This document shows, one piece after another, positions 27,004 through 34,558 of a DNA stretch of 64,000 nt. A program made the position numbers and the translations under genes. The notes under the pieces are model-generated. The model did not search any database. It saw only the letters and a list, made by a program, of their open reading frames with translations, and was not told where the DNA came from. The stretch comes from Polyangiaceae bacterium (GTDB lineage Bacteria; Myxococcota_A; Polyangia; Polyangiales; Polyangiaceae), in assembly GCA_020633235.1 (NCBI GenBank), contig JACKEA010000005.1, positions 434,001 to 498,000 of the forward strand, read 5' to 3'. Numbering within the stretch: the stretch's first letter is position 1; each line of letters opens with the position of its first letter.

Positions 27004-28049
27004 TTTCCTGGAAGTCCCTCGCGCTTCACCTGACGTTGCTCGGCATCGCCGCGGTGGTGGCGGTGATGGTCTGGACCAAGGAGGACGCTCCCAAGGCCGC
27101 CAAGCGCGCCGAGGTCGAGGTGTGGTCCGGGAGGCCCGAGCAGATCTCGAGCATCGAGTTCGAATCCAAGGACAAGAAGGTCCGCATCGAGCCCAAGAAG
27201 GACAAGAACGGCGACTGGTACGTGGGCCACGTCGACAAGACCGTCACCGTGCGCACGCCGCCGTCACCCCACGGTGGGCCGGACGGCGGCCTCGACGGCG
27301 GGCCCGAGGGGCCGGGTCTCGAGTCCAAGAAGGAGAGCGTGGTGTTCGTCGGCGTCGAGCAAGCGCACAAGCTCGCCGAGAGCCTGGCACCGCTGATGGC
27401 TCTTCGTGCCATCGGCAAGGTGGAGGACGCCCGCAAGGAAGAGTTCGGCTTCGACAAGCCCGAGGGCACGCTACGCGTGACGGTGAGCGGCAAGCAGCAC
27501 GTGCTCACCCTGGGCGGAACCACGCCGGGTGGAGCGGATCGCTACGCGCAGCTCGACAGCGGGGAAGTCTACGCCGTGCCGGGATCCATCGCTCAGAACC
27601 TGATGTTCGCCGACTCTCGCCTCGTCGAGCGCGAGCTCCACGGTTTCAAGCCCGACGAAGTGGGTAAGGTGAAGATCGAGCAGGGCGGCAAGTCGCGAGA
27701 GCTAGTGCGCATGGACGACAAGCGCGACGGCTGGGCGGACGCCGCTGCGCCCGGCACCCTGGACGAGACCGCCGGCAACTGGATGACCAAGCTCGGTCGC
27801 CTGCGCATCACGCAATACGTCGAGAAGCCCACGCCGGAGCCGGCGCCGGGCAGGGCCCTGGTGAGCGTCAAGTACCTGGCCAAGGGCGGGCACGAGCTGG
27901 GGCACATCGAGCTGTACAAAGGCCCGCCGGCGGCGAGCTCGGGCAAGCCGACGTACCTGGTGCAGACCGAGCAGACCCGTTGGTACGCCGAGGTGATCCC
28001 CTCCACTGCGGAGCAGGTGGAGCAGGATCTGAGCTCCGTGGTCAAGTAA
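27000..28049 (+). CDS. DUF4340-domain membrane-anchored protein
   Basis: 349 residues. One N-terminal membrane anchor (about 7-25) is followed by a periplasmic beta-rich domain matching DUF4340 (for example LRVTVSGKQHVLTLGGTTPGG, then DRYAQLDSGEVYAVPGSIA). A Gly/Pro/Asp-rich insert lies at about 85-115. The ATG overlaps the stop of the GldG-like gene (ATGA). DUF4340 genes regularly follow GldG-like genes in such operons, and the protein probably belongs to the same envelope complex. Confidence 0.85.
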   Translation: MISWKSLALHLTLLGIAAVVAVMVWTKEDAPKAAKRAEVEVWSGRPEQISSIEFESKDKKVRIEPKKDKNGDWYVGHVDKTVTVRTPPSPHGGPDGGLDGGPEGPGLESKKESVVFVGVEQAHKLAESLAPLMALRAIGKVEDARKEEFGFDKPEGTLRVTVSGKQHVLTLGGTTPGGADRYAQLDSGEVYAVPGSIAQNLMFADSRLVERELHGFKPDEVGKVKIEQGGKSRELVRMDDKRDGWADAAAPGTLDETAGNWMTKLGRLRITQYVEKPTPEPAPGRALVSVKYLAKGGHELGHIELYKGPPAASSGKPTYLVQTEQTRWYAEVIPSTAEQVEQDLSSVVK

Positions 28050-28089
28050 CCTTTGCGCTCCTTCACGGGCGTTGGCACGCTCGGCCTCC

Positions 28090-29379
28090 ATGCGCCGCGT
28101 CGTGCTCTCTTCGGACCGAGACTGGCGCGACCGCGTGGTCCGCATACTCCGGGGGCGGGGCCGGGAGCCGCTGTTCACCGCAGACGCCCACGAAGCCGTC
28201 CGCTGGCTGGCGCAAGGCGAAGCCGCGCTGGTGATGGTTCGCCTGGAACCGGGGCTCGACTTCGGCGATCTGGTCACCCGCGCGCGGCGTGACGACCTGT
28301 CCTTCTTGGTGTGCGCGCCCGAGGCCGACGCGCGCCAGCTGACGTCCCTGCTTTCCCTGGGCGCCACGGACGTCTGGTCCGGGGAGCTCTCGGACGCCGA
28401 CATGGAGCTACGGCTGACGGTGGCGGAGCGCTGGCTGGCGCGAAACCTCCGCACCGCTGCCGCCATGCGCTCCCTGCGCCACAGCCGCTCGCGCTATCGC
28501 GCCTTGGTGCAGGGCGCGATGGACATCATCGCGGTGCTCGACGACGAAGGGCGCATTCGCTACGTCAATCCCGCGCTGAAGAAGCTCCTCGGCTACGACT
28601 CCCACGCCTACGTCGGGCGGGAGATCTACGAGCTGGTGCACCCCGACGACATCGCCCTGGCGCGAGAAGCAGTGGCGGAGGGCAGCACGCCCAGCGTGAC
28701 GTCCCGGGTGGAGCTCCGCGTCCGCCACGAGTCCGGAGAATGGCGCACCATCGAGGCCGTCGCCGACAACCTCATCGGCTACCCCAGCGTGCGTGGCATC
28801 GTGGTCACCGCGCGGGACGTGACCGAACGCCGGGAGCTGGAGGAGATGCTGGCGCGCCAGGCCTTCTTCGACCCGCTCACCGGCCTCGCCAACCGGGTGC
28901 TGTTCACGGACCGGCTGGAGCACGCCCTCGCGCAGCGGCCTCGGGGCAGCGGCGCGCCGGCGCTGCTGTTCGTCGATCTCGACGGCTTCAAGGACATCAA
29001 CGACAGTTACGGCCACGACGTCGGGGACGCGGCGCTGGTGGTGGTGGGCGAGCGCATGGACGCGGCAAGCCGAGAGGGGGACACCGTGGCTCGCCTCGGT
29101 GGCGACGAGTTCACCGTGCTGCTCGAGGTGCTCGAGACTCGAGGCGCGGCGGAAGGCGTGGCTCAACGCCTGCTGACAGCCCTGGCGGAGCCGCTACCGG
29201 TGGGCGATCTCGAGCTTCATGTGACCGTGAGCATCGGCATTGCCTACTCGGAAGAGGGCATCGTGCCCAAGGAGCTGGTGCGCCGCGCGGACACGGCGAT
29301 GTACCTCGCCAAGGAAGCCGGGAAGAACCGCTATCTGGTGTGGAAGCCCCGCCACGATACGGAACGACCGCGGGCGTGA
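28090..29379 (+). CDS. Diguanylate cyclase with pseudo-receiver and PAS domains
   Basis: 429 residues from the ATG at 28090 (a TTG at 28072 is possible). Residues 1-115 have receiver-like spacing, but the phospho-acceptor position reads VMVRLEP with no Asp, so phosphorylation is unlikely. A PAS domain covers about 130-250. The GGDEF domain (about 265-420) has an intact GGDEF signature (337-341) and the inhibitory I-site RxxD (REGD) five residues before it. It should make cyclic di-GMP and be subject to product inhibition. The PAS domain probably senses a cytosolic ligand. Confidence 0.92.
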   Translation: MRRVVLSSDRDWRDRVVRILRGRGREPLFTADAHEAVRWLAQGEAALVMVRLEPGLDFGDLVTRARRDDLSFLVCAPEADARQLTSLLSLGATDVWSGELSDADMELRLTVAERWLARNLRTAAAMRSLRHSRSRYRALVQGAMDIIAVLDDEGRIRYVNPALKKLLGYDSHAYVGREIYELVHPDDIALAREAVAEGSTPSVTSRVELRVRHESGEWRTIEAVADNLIGYPSVRGIVVTARDVTERRELEEMLARQAFFDPLTGLANRVLFTDRLEHALAQRPRGSGAPALLFVDLDGFKDINDSYGHDVGDAALVVVGERMDAASREGDTVARLGGDEFTVLLEVLETRGAAEGVAQRLLTALAEPLPVGDLELHVTVSIGIAYSEEGIVPKELVRRADTAMYLAKEAGKNRYLVWKPRHDTERPRA

Positions 29380-29402
29380 CGGGGCTCGCGCCGGACCAAC
29401 AA

Positions 29403-30557
29403 TCAGTTGCAGGCACCGCCGCCGGAGGTCACCACGACGTCGTCGATGTTCCAGGAGCCCTTGGCGTACGCGCCGCTCTGACCGACGTTGTGGCCGAAGC
29501 GGATCTGCATGTTGGCGCTCTTGTAGGCGGTCAGATCGTAGGTCTGGGGCATCCAGCTGGAGTCGGAGACGCCCGGCGAAGGGCCGCTCTGCCAGATCGT
29601 GGTCCAGCTCGTGCCGTTGTACACCTCGATCACGTTCTGCACGTAGCCCGTGTAGTCGCTCTTCAACCAGCGATTGAACTTCAGGGTCACGGTGGAAGCG
29701 CTGGCGGCATTGATGACCGGGCTCGTCAGGTAGTAGTAGCTGTGAATGGCGGTCGACATGCAGCCGCCGATCACGACGCCGGCGATGCCATTGTCGCTGG
29801 TGGGTGACGTGTCGGTCGCCGGATCCGGATAGCTGGTGCAGCCGCTCATGGCGGGACCGATCTGCCACTCCGTACCCAGCGTCCAGCCGGCGCTGTTGTC
29901 CGAGAAATCCTCGCTGAACAGGGTACCGCCGGTGCCGCCCACGGGCGTATAGACGCAGCCCGACGACGGGTTGCACGTGTCCGTGGTGCAGGGATCGAAG
30001 TCGTCACACGAGATCGGCGTGTGGGTCACGCCGCCCGAAGAAGTGCAGGCGTCCGTGGTGCAGGCGTTGCCATCGTCCACGTTCACGGGAACGTGCTGCA
30101 CGCCGGTGGACGGATTGCACGAGTCAGTGGTGCACGCGTCGAAGTCGTCCACGCTGACGGCGCTGTGGAAGCAGCTGCCTTCGCAGGAGTCCGTGGTGCA
30201 GGCGTTGCCGTCGTCGCAGTCGAAGTCGCTGGTGCAGCCGCCGGTGCCGCCGCTGCCGCCCGTGGCGCCAAAGCCGCCGGTGTTGCCGAAGCCGCCGCTG
30301 CCCGCCTGGCCCGCTGCGTTGCCAAAGCCGCCGGCATTGCCGAAGCCGCCGAAGTTACCGGCGCCGGCGCCGCCGTCTTGTCCTGCGGCGTTGCCGAAGC
30401 CGCCAGCGTTGCCGAAGCCGCCAGCGTTGCCGAAGCCCCCAAAGTTGCCCGAGCCCCCGCCTCCGTCCGGGTAGCCCCCGCCACCCCCGCCGCTGGAGCT
30501 ACACCCCGCGAGCAGTGCCGTCGTGGAAAGAACGAAAAGCGCGCCGATCACCCTCAT
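29403..30557 (-). CDS. Lipoprotein with Gly/Asn-rich linker and Dicty_CTDC-like Cys repeats
   Basis: 384 residues. Lipobox LAGC (Cys19). Residues about 24-105 are a low-complexity linker built from GGFGNA repeats. Residues about 108-205 hold four Cys-repeat units of the type DDGNACTTDSC, similar to the Dicty_CTDC family found in slime-mould and myxobacterial surface proteins. The C-terminal about 170 residues are a beta-sandwich with the carbohydrate-binding or adhesion feel of secreted proteins (LFSEDFSDNSAGW to GSWNIDDVVV). It is likely a surface adhesin or matrix protein. The linker is in frame, unlike those of the cytochrome and DUF1566 genes. Confidence 0.8.
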   Translation of the reverse strand: MRVIGALFVLSTTALLAGCSSSGGGGGGYPDGGGGSGNFGGFGNAGGFGNAGGFGNAAGQDGGAGAGNFGGFGNAGGFGNAAGQAGSGGFGNTGGFGATGGSGGTGGCTSDFDCDDGNACTTDSCEGSCFHSAVSVDDFDACTTDSCNPSTGVQHVPVNVDDGNACTTDACTSSGGVTHTPISCDDFDPCTTDTCNPSSGCVYTPVGGTGGTLFSEDFSDNSAGWTLGTEWQIGPAMSGCTSYPDPATDTSPTSDNGIAGVVIGGCMSTAIHSYYYLTSPVINAASASTVTLKFNRWLKSDYTGYVQNVIEVYNGTSWTTIWQSGPSPGVSDSSWMPQTYDLTAYKSANMQIRFGHNVGQSGAYAKGSWNIDDVVVTSGGGACN

Positions 30558-30609
30558 GACTGCCTCCAGATGCCGGCACTTCTACGCCGGCTGGGTCGAT
30601 TCCTTCCCG

Positions 30610-31071
30610 CTACCAGCGGTAGTACGCCGGGTGTCCGGGCTTTACCGCCACAAACACGCCGCGGCATGTGGCCGTCACCTTGCCGCCGGCGGACAGCGTG
30701 GCCTCGACGGTGGCCTTGTCGCCTTCGAGCTGCGTGGTCTTGGCCGAGAGGTGAAGCGGCCCGTCCATGGGTGTTGGCGCGCGAAGCTTCACGTGGAATT
30801 CCGCCGTTACGGTACATGGCGGAACGTCCTCGCCGCGGTCTTTCATCAGGCTGTAGGCGGCGGTCCAGTTGGAGTGGCAATCGAGCAGCGCCCCGGCGAT
30901 GCCGCCGTTGAGCACGCCGCCGAACGCTTGATGGTGATCTTCCGGGGACCAGTCGCACACGACCTCGTCGCCCTGGACGAAGCTCTTGATGCGCAGGCCC
31001 TTGTCGTTGGCAGGGCCGCAGCCGAAACAGCGGTTTTCCGGCGCGTAGTGATCCTGAAGGCTCTCGCTCAT
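30610..31071 (-). CDS. Hotdog-fold thioesterase (PaaI family)
   Basis: 153 residues, soluble. The pattern CFGCGPANDKGLRIKSF, then HHQAFGGVLNGGIAGALLDCH and the strand AEFHVKLRAPTPMDGPL is that of PaaI/YbgC-like hotdog thioesterases, which cleave acyl-CoA. The conserved GG(V/I)xxGGI region with its Asp (in LLDCHS) would form the active site. The substrate is unknown. It lies on the same strand as two sulfatase-fold genes, 12 bases from the nearer. Confidence 0.85.
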   Translation of the reverse strand: MSESLQDHYAPENRCFGCGPANDKGLRIKSFVQGDEVVCDWSPEDHHQAFGGVLNGGIAGALLDCHSNWTAAYSLMKDRGEDVPPCTVTAEFHVKLRAPTPMDGPLHLSAKTTQLEGDKATVEATLSAGGKVTATCRGVFVAVKPGHPAYYRW

Positions 31072-31083
31072 GGGCGGAGCCTA

Positions 31084-32445
31084 TCAGTTCGCCGGACCGT
31101 TCGCGACGCCGCCGCCTTGCAGCTTGTTGCCACCGTAAGGCTTCACCTTGGGCACGGCGCCCCACACCTTCTCGTAGAGCGCCTTCATTTCTTGGAGCTT
31201 CTCGGGCTCCTTCTTGGCGAGGTCGCTGAGCTCTCCGGGATCTCGTTTCAGATCGTAGAGATCGAAGCGGTAGTCGTTGCCGAACACCAGCAGCTTGTCG
31301 TGGCCCTGAATCAGCGCGCGGCGCTCGGGGTTGTTGCTGTCCGGCGGCAGGTCCAACAGCACCGGCCGCGGCGGGGGCTCCGCACCGAACAGCTCCGGAA
31401 CCAGGCTCTCGCCGACGAAGTCGTTGTCCGCCTTCACGTCCATCAGGTCCATCACCGTCTTGGCGATGTCGATGTTGCCGCGCGGTGTGTCGATGTGCCG
31501 CGGCGTGGCGCCGGGCACGTAGAAGAACAGCGGAACGTGGGTGAGCATGTCCCACAGCTCGAAGGCGTGCCGGTAGCGCTTGTGCTCGCCAAAGGCCTCG
31601 CCGTGATCGGCGCTCACGATCACCGCGGTATCCCCCCACCAGGGCTGCTGCTTGCACCAGGCGAGCAGCTTGCCGATCCACAGATCTGCGTAGAACACCT
31701 CGGAGTCGTAGCGATCCCGCGCCTTGTCGCCCCAGTCCGGACTCTCCGGGTGTTTCACGTACACGTCGTGGGGATCCATGTAGTGCGCGTACATGAAGAA
31801 GCGCTCGTTCTCGGGCTTCTTCTTCAGGATCTTGATGGCCAGCGGCGTCATCTTGTCGCTGGTGACGAACTTGTCGGTGGTGTTGTCGAAGCTGATGCCG
31901 TCCACCACTTCCCAGTCGTCGAAGCCCTGATCCATGCCGTTGTGACCGGGCCGCATGTACATGTGCCCGTGCACGGCGGCGGTGAACACGCCGGCCTTCT
32001 GGAGCAGCTCTGCGAAGAAAAGGTTGCTCTCCGGGTAGCGGGTGAAAAAGAACCCGCTGCGCTTCAGCGAGCTCGGGTACTTGCCGGACAGGATGCTGGC
32101 GACGCTCTTCGCGGTGTAGCTGGAGGTGGAGTAGGCGTGGGTGTAGCTCACGCTCTCTTTCTCGAGCGCCGTGAGGTTCGGCGCGATGGGGCGCTCGTAG
32201 CCGGCCCAGGGCATGTCCGCGCGCATGCTGTCGACCAAGATCAGGAGCACGTTGAGCGGTCGTTCCGGCCGCGTGAGCGGCTTCGGCTCCTCAGCTGCCG
32301 GGGGCGCGCTGACGGCAGGGGCAGGCGCCGCGCTGGCGATGGGCGCGGCGGTCCGAGCCGGCGGCGCTGGGGGCGCCGGCGGAGGCTCTTGCGGGCGGCT
32401 GGCGCAGCCCACCACGAGAAGGGCCAACGCCGCGAGGCGCTTCAC
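31084..32445 (-). CDS. Sulfatase-fold lipoprotein, second of a tandem pair
   Basis: 453 residues from a GTG that overlaps the stop of the preceding paralogue (GTGA). Lipobox VVGC (Cys14), then an Ala/Pro linker to about residue 60. Metal-site motifs are ILVDSMRADMPW (Asp72), MDPHDVYVKHP and SADHGEAFGEH. The expected nucleophile position in STSSYTAKSVASILSG is Thr111 rather than Cys/Ser, as in phosphoglycerol- or phosphoethanolamine-transferase-like enzymes. The C-terminal motif VKPYGGNKLQGG is shared with the paralogue. It is probably an extracytoplasmic hydrolase or transferase; its substrate is unknown. Confidence 0.85.
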   Translation of the reverse strand: MKRLAALALLVVGCASRPQEPPPAPPAPPARTAAPIASAAPAPAVSAPPAAEEPKPLTRPERPLNVLLILVDSMRADMPWAGYERPIAPNLTALEKESVSYTHAYSTSSYTAKSVASILSGKYPSSLKRSGFFFTRYPESNLFFAELLQKAGVFTAAVHGHMYMRPGHNGMDQGFDDWEVVDGISFDNTTDKFVTSDKMTPLAIKILKKKPENERFFMYAHYMDPHDVYVKHPESPDWGDKARDRYDSEVFYADLWIGKLLAWCKQQPWWGDTAVIVSADHGEAFGEHKRYRHAFELWDMLTHVPLFFYVPGATPRHIDTPRGNIDIAKTVMDLMDVKADNDFVGESLVPELFGAEPPPRPVLLDLPPDSNNPERRALIQGHDKLLVFGNDYRFDLYDLKRDPGELSDLAKKEPEKLQEMKALYEKVWGAVPKVKPYGGNKLQGGGVANGPAN

Positions 32446-33854
32446 TTCTTGTCCTCCGCCGGCTTCTTCTCCGCGGGCGGCCCCATGGGGCCATTGGCCA
32501 CCTTGCCGCCCTTGAGCTTCATGCCCCCGTAGGGCTCCACCGACGGGATCTTGGCGAAGGCGTCCGCCAGGACCTTCTTCATCTCCTCGAGCTTCTCCGG
32601 CTGCTCCTTGGCCAGGTCCTTGTCTTCGTGGGGATCGTTCTTGATGTCGTAGAGCAAGTACTTCCAGCCGGTGCCGAACACGATCAGCTTGTAGTCGCCC
32701 TTGATCACCGTGCGCCGCGGTGGGTTGTGGCTGTCTTCCGCCAGCTCCGCCACGATCACGTCGCGCTTCTCCGGCTTTTTCTCGCCCACCACCTCGGGCA
32801 CCAGGCTCTGCCCCATGAAGCTGTCGAGCGGCTTCTGGCCCATCAGATCCATGATCGTGGGAGCCAGGTCGATGAGGGAGCGGCGCTCTTCGATGCGCTG
32901 AGGCTTCGCCCCCGGCACCTTGATGATCAGCGGCACCCGCAGCAGCACCTCCCACACCTCGAAGGCGTGCTTCCACATGTCGTGATCGCCGAAGGCCTCG
33001 CCGTGATCGCCGGTGATGATCAGCGCGGTGTTCTTCCACCAGGGCTGCTTTTCCGCCCAGCTGAGCAGGCTCCCGATGTGCTCGTCGGTGAAGTAGACCT
33101 CGTTGTCGTAGCGGCCGCGGTTGTTGTTGCCGAAGTCCGGCACGCCGGGGTGCTTGTTGTACTGATCGTGAGGGTCCATGAAATGGGCCCAGGCGAAGAA
33201 CTGCTTGCCGGTGTTCTCCGACTTGCCGAGCAGCTCCTTGCCCAACGCTTCCATCTTGTCGCTGGTGATGTCCCGGTCCGTGTTCGGATCGAACACGATG
33301 CCGGGAGCCATCTCCCACACGTCGAAGCCCTGATCGAGGCCCTTGCCGCGACCGAAGTACAGGTGCGCCTGCCAGCCGATGGTGCGAATGCCAGCGTCCT
33401 GCAGCGCCTCCGGGAAGAAGTGATTGGCCTTGGAGTAGCCCGTGAAGAACCATCCTTGGCGGTACAGGGTGGAGGCGTAGCGACCGCTCAGCCACGATGC
33501 CACGCTCTGCGCGGTGTAGGGCGCCGTGGAGTACGCGTGCGTGTAGACCGTGCTCTCCTTGACCAGCTTGGAGAGGTTCGGCGCGATCTCCTTGTCGTAG
33601 CCGGTCCAGGGCATGTCCGCGCGCAAGCTGTCGATGGTGAGCATGAGCACGTTCATCTTTTCCGGCCGCTTGGGTTGGTCCGCCGCGGAACCTCCCGCCG
33701 CGGACCCACTCGGCGCCACGGCCACCGGCGCGGCGGCGCTGGGCGTCGCGCTCGAGGCAGCTCCGGCGGGTTTCGGCTTGTCGTTACAGCCCGTCGCGAC
33801 GGCCATGCAGCCGGCCGCGAGGCCGAGGATCAGACTCAGATGACGTCGATGCAC
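32442..33854 (-). CDS. Sulfatase-fold lipoprotein, first of a tandem pair
   Basis: 470 residues from the GTG at 33854, which gives a signal peptide and a lipobox ATGC (Cys23); the reading frame stays open upstream into repeat array C, but those codons are not gene-like. Metal-site motifs are TIDSLRADMPW (Asp75), MDPHDQYNKHP and TGDHGEAFGDHD. The expected nucleophile is Thr114 (APYTAQSVASWLSG) instead of Cys/Ser. It ends with a PYGGMKLKGGKVANG motif and a Lys-rich tail. It is about as similar to its neighbour as an old tandem duplicate. Codons for SAADQP in its linker carry the dispersed 20-base repeat. Confidence 0.87.
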   Translation of the reverse strand: MHRRHLSLILGLAAGCMAVATGCNDKPKPAGAASSATPSAAAPVAVAPSGSAAGGSAADQPKRPEKMNVLMLTIDSLRADMPWTGYDKEIAPNLSKLVKESTVYTHAYSTAPYTAQSVASWLSGRYASTLYRQGWFFTGYSKANHFFPEALQDAGIRTIGWQAHLYFGRGKGLDQGFDVWEMAPGIVFDPNTDRDITSDKMEALGKELLGKSENTGKQFFAWAHFMDPHDQYNKHPGVPDFGNNNRGRYDNEVYFTDEHIGSLLSWAEKQPWWKNTALIITGDHGEAFGDHDMWKHAFEVWEVLLRVPLIIKVPGAKPQRIEERRSLIDLAPTIMDLMGQKPLDSFMGQSLVPEVVGEKKPEKRDVIVAELAEDSHNPPRRTVIKGDYKLIVFGTGWKYLLYDIKNDPHEDKDLAKEQPEKLEEMKKVLADAFAKIPSVEPYGGMKLKGGKVANGPMGPPAEKKPAEDKK

Positions 33855-33956
33855 GCGGGGCACGTAACGCAAACTCTGCGGGGTTTCCACTACGACGCGC
33901 TCGCTCAGACAATCGTCGCATTTCGCCCACTTCCGCCCGACCCGCGCCGCCATTTG

Positions 33957-34121
33957 GCGGCCAACGTCCGCGCCCCTGACGTCATTCCCGCGCGGCCGAA
34001 TGTCCGCGGCGCGAGGACGCCAACGCGGGGCCAAATGTCCGGGGAGGGAGGTCGCCAAAATGTCCGCGAAGCGAGGTCGGCCAAATGTCCGCGGAACGAG
34101 GTCGGCCAAATGTCCGCGTGT
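33957..34121. repeat. Repeat array C: six copies of the core, last three in 25-bp units
   Basis: Cores are near 33958, 33992, 34027, 34051, 34076 and 34101. The last three start exactly 25 bp apart (unit GTCGGCCAAATGTCCGCGGA plus five bases). The orientation is the same as in arrays A and B. It occupies most of the 299-base region between the divergent sulfatase gene and the small lipoprotein gene; apart from the repeats I see nothing there. Confidence 0.92.
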
Positions 34122-34153
34122 AAGCGACGCGCTGTGGGACCGTTGTGGGTGCC

Positions 34154-34453
34154 ATGCGAGCTTCAAGCGTCGTGCTGTTCCTGTTCATCGCGCTGGCCGG
34201 GTGCGCTTCCACGCCGAGCTCCGGCGGCGCAGCGACGGCCGTCAACCCCGTGACGGAAGCGCCGGGGCCGCCCACGGCGCCGACGCAGACGTCCTCGCCG
34301 TGTCCCGCCGACATCTCCGCTGCCGAGGGCGCGGCGTGCAGCGACGAGGGCTCTGCCTGCGGTAACGGCGCGACGCCGGGCCGAGGCCTCGTGTGTCGCG
34401 ACGGGATCTGGACGGAAGGGCCGATGCCGACGCCGCCGTGTTGCAAGAAATAG
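34154..34453 (+). CDS. Small Cys-rich lipoprotein
   Basis: 99 residues from the ATG at 34154. A signal peptide ends in LAGC (Cys17). After a Thr/Pro/Ala linker it has six Cys (SPCPADISAAEGAACSDEGSA at the start, then a CGN and two further Cys, and a final CCKK), which would form disulfides. No family is recognised. A repeat of the dispersed AGGTTCCGCG... type follows 27 bases after the stop. Confidence 0.7.
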   Translation: MRASSVVLFLFIALAGCASTPSSGGAATAVNPVTEAPGPPTAPTQTSSPCPADISAAEGAACSDEGSACGNGATPGRGLVCRDGIWTEGPMPTPPCCKK

Positions 34454-34558
34454 CGACGCTGCCAGGCCGCCGGGGCGTGAGGTTCCGCGCCGGACCAACA
34501 AGAAGACGACACGGGGAGTCGAGCGCGCTGGGCGACGAACAAGCCGCGCGTTGATCGT

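Noticed and set aside
32214..33630. Further copies of the repeat core within the sulfatase genes (GGCATGTCCGCGCGCA)
   Set aside because: They are codons for the conserved RADMPW motif and lack the CCAAATG part of the core.
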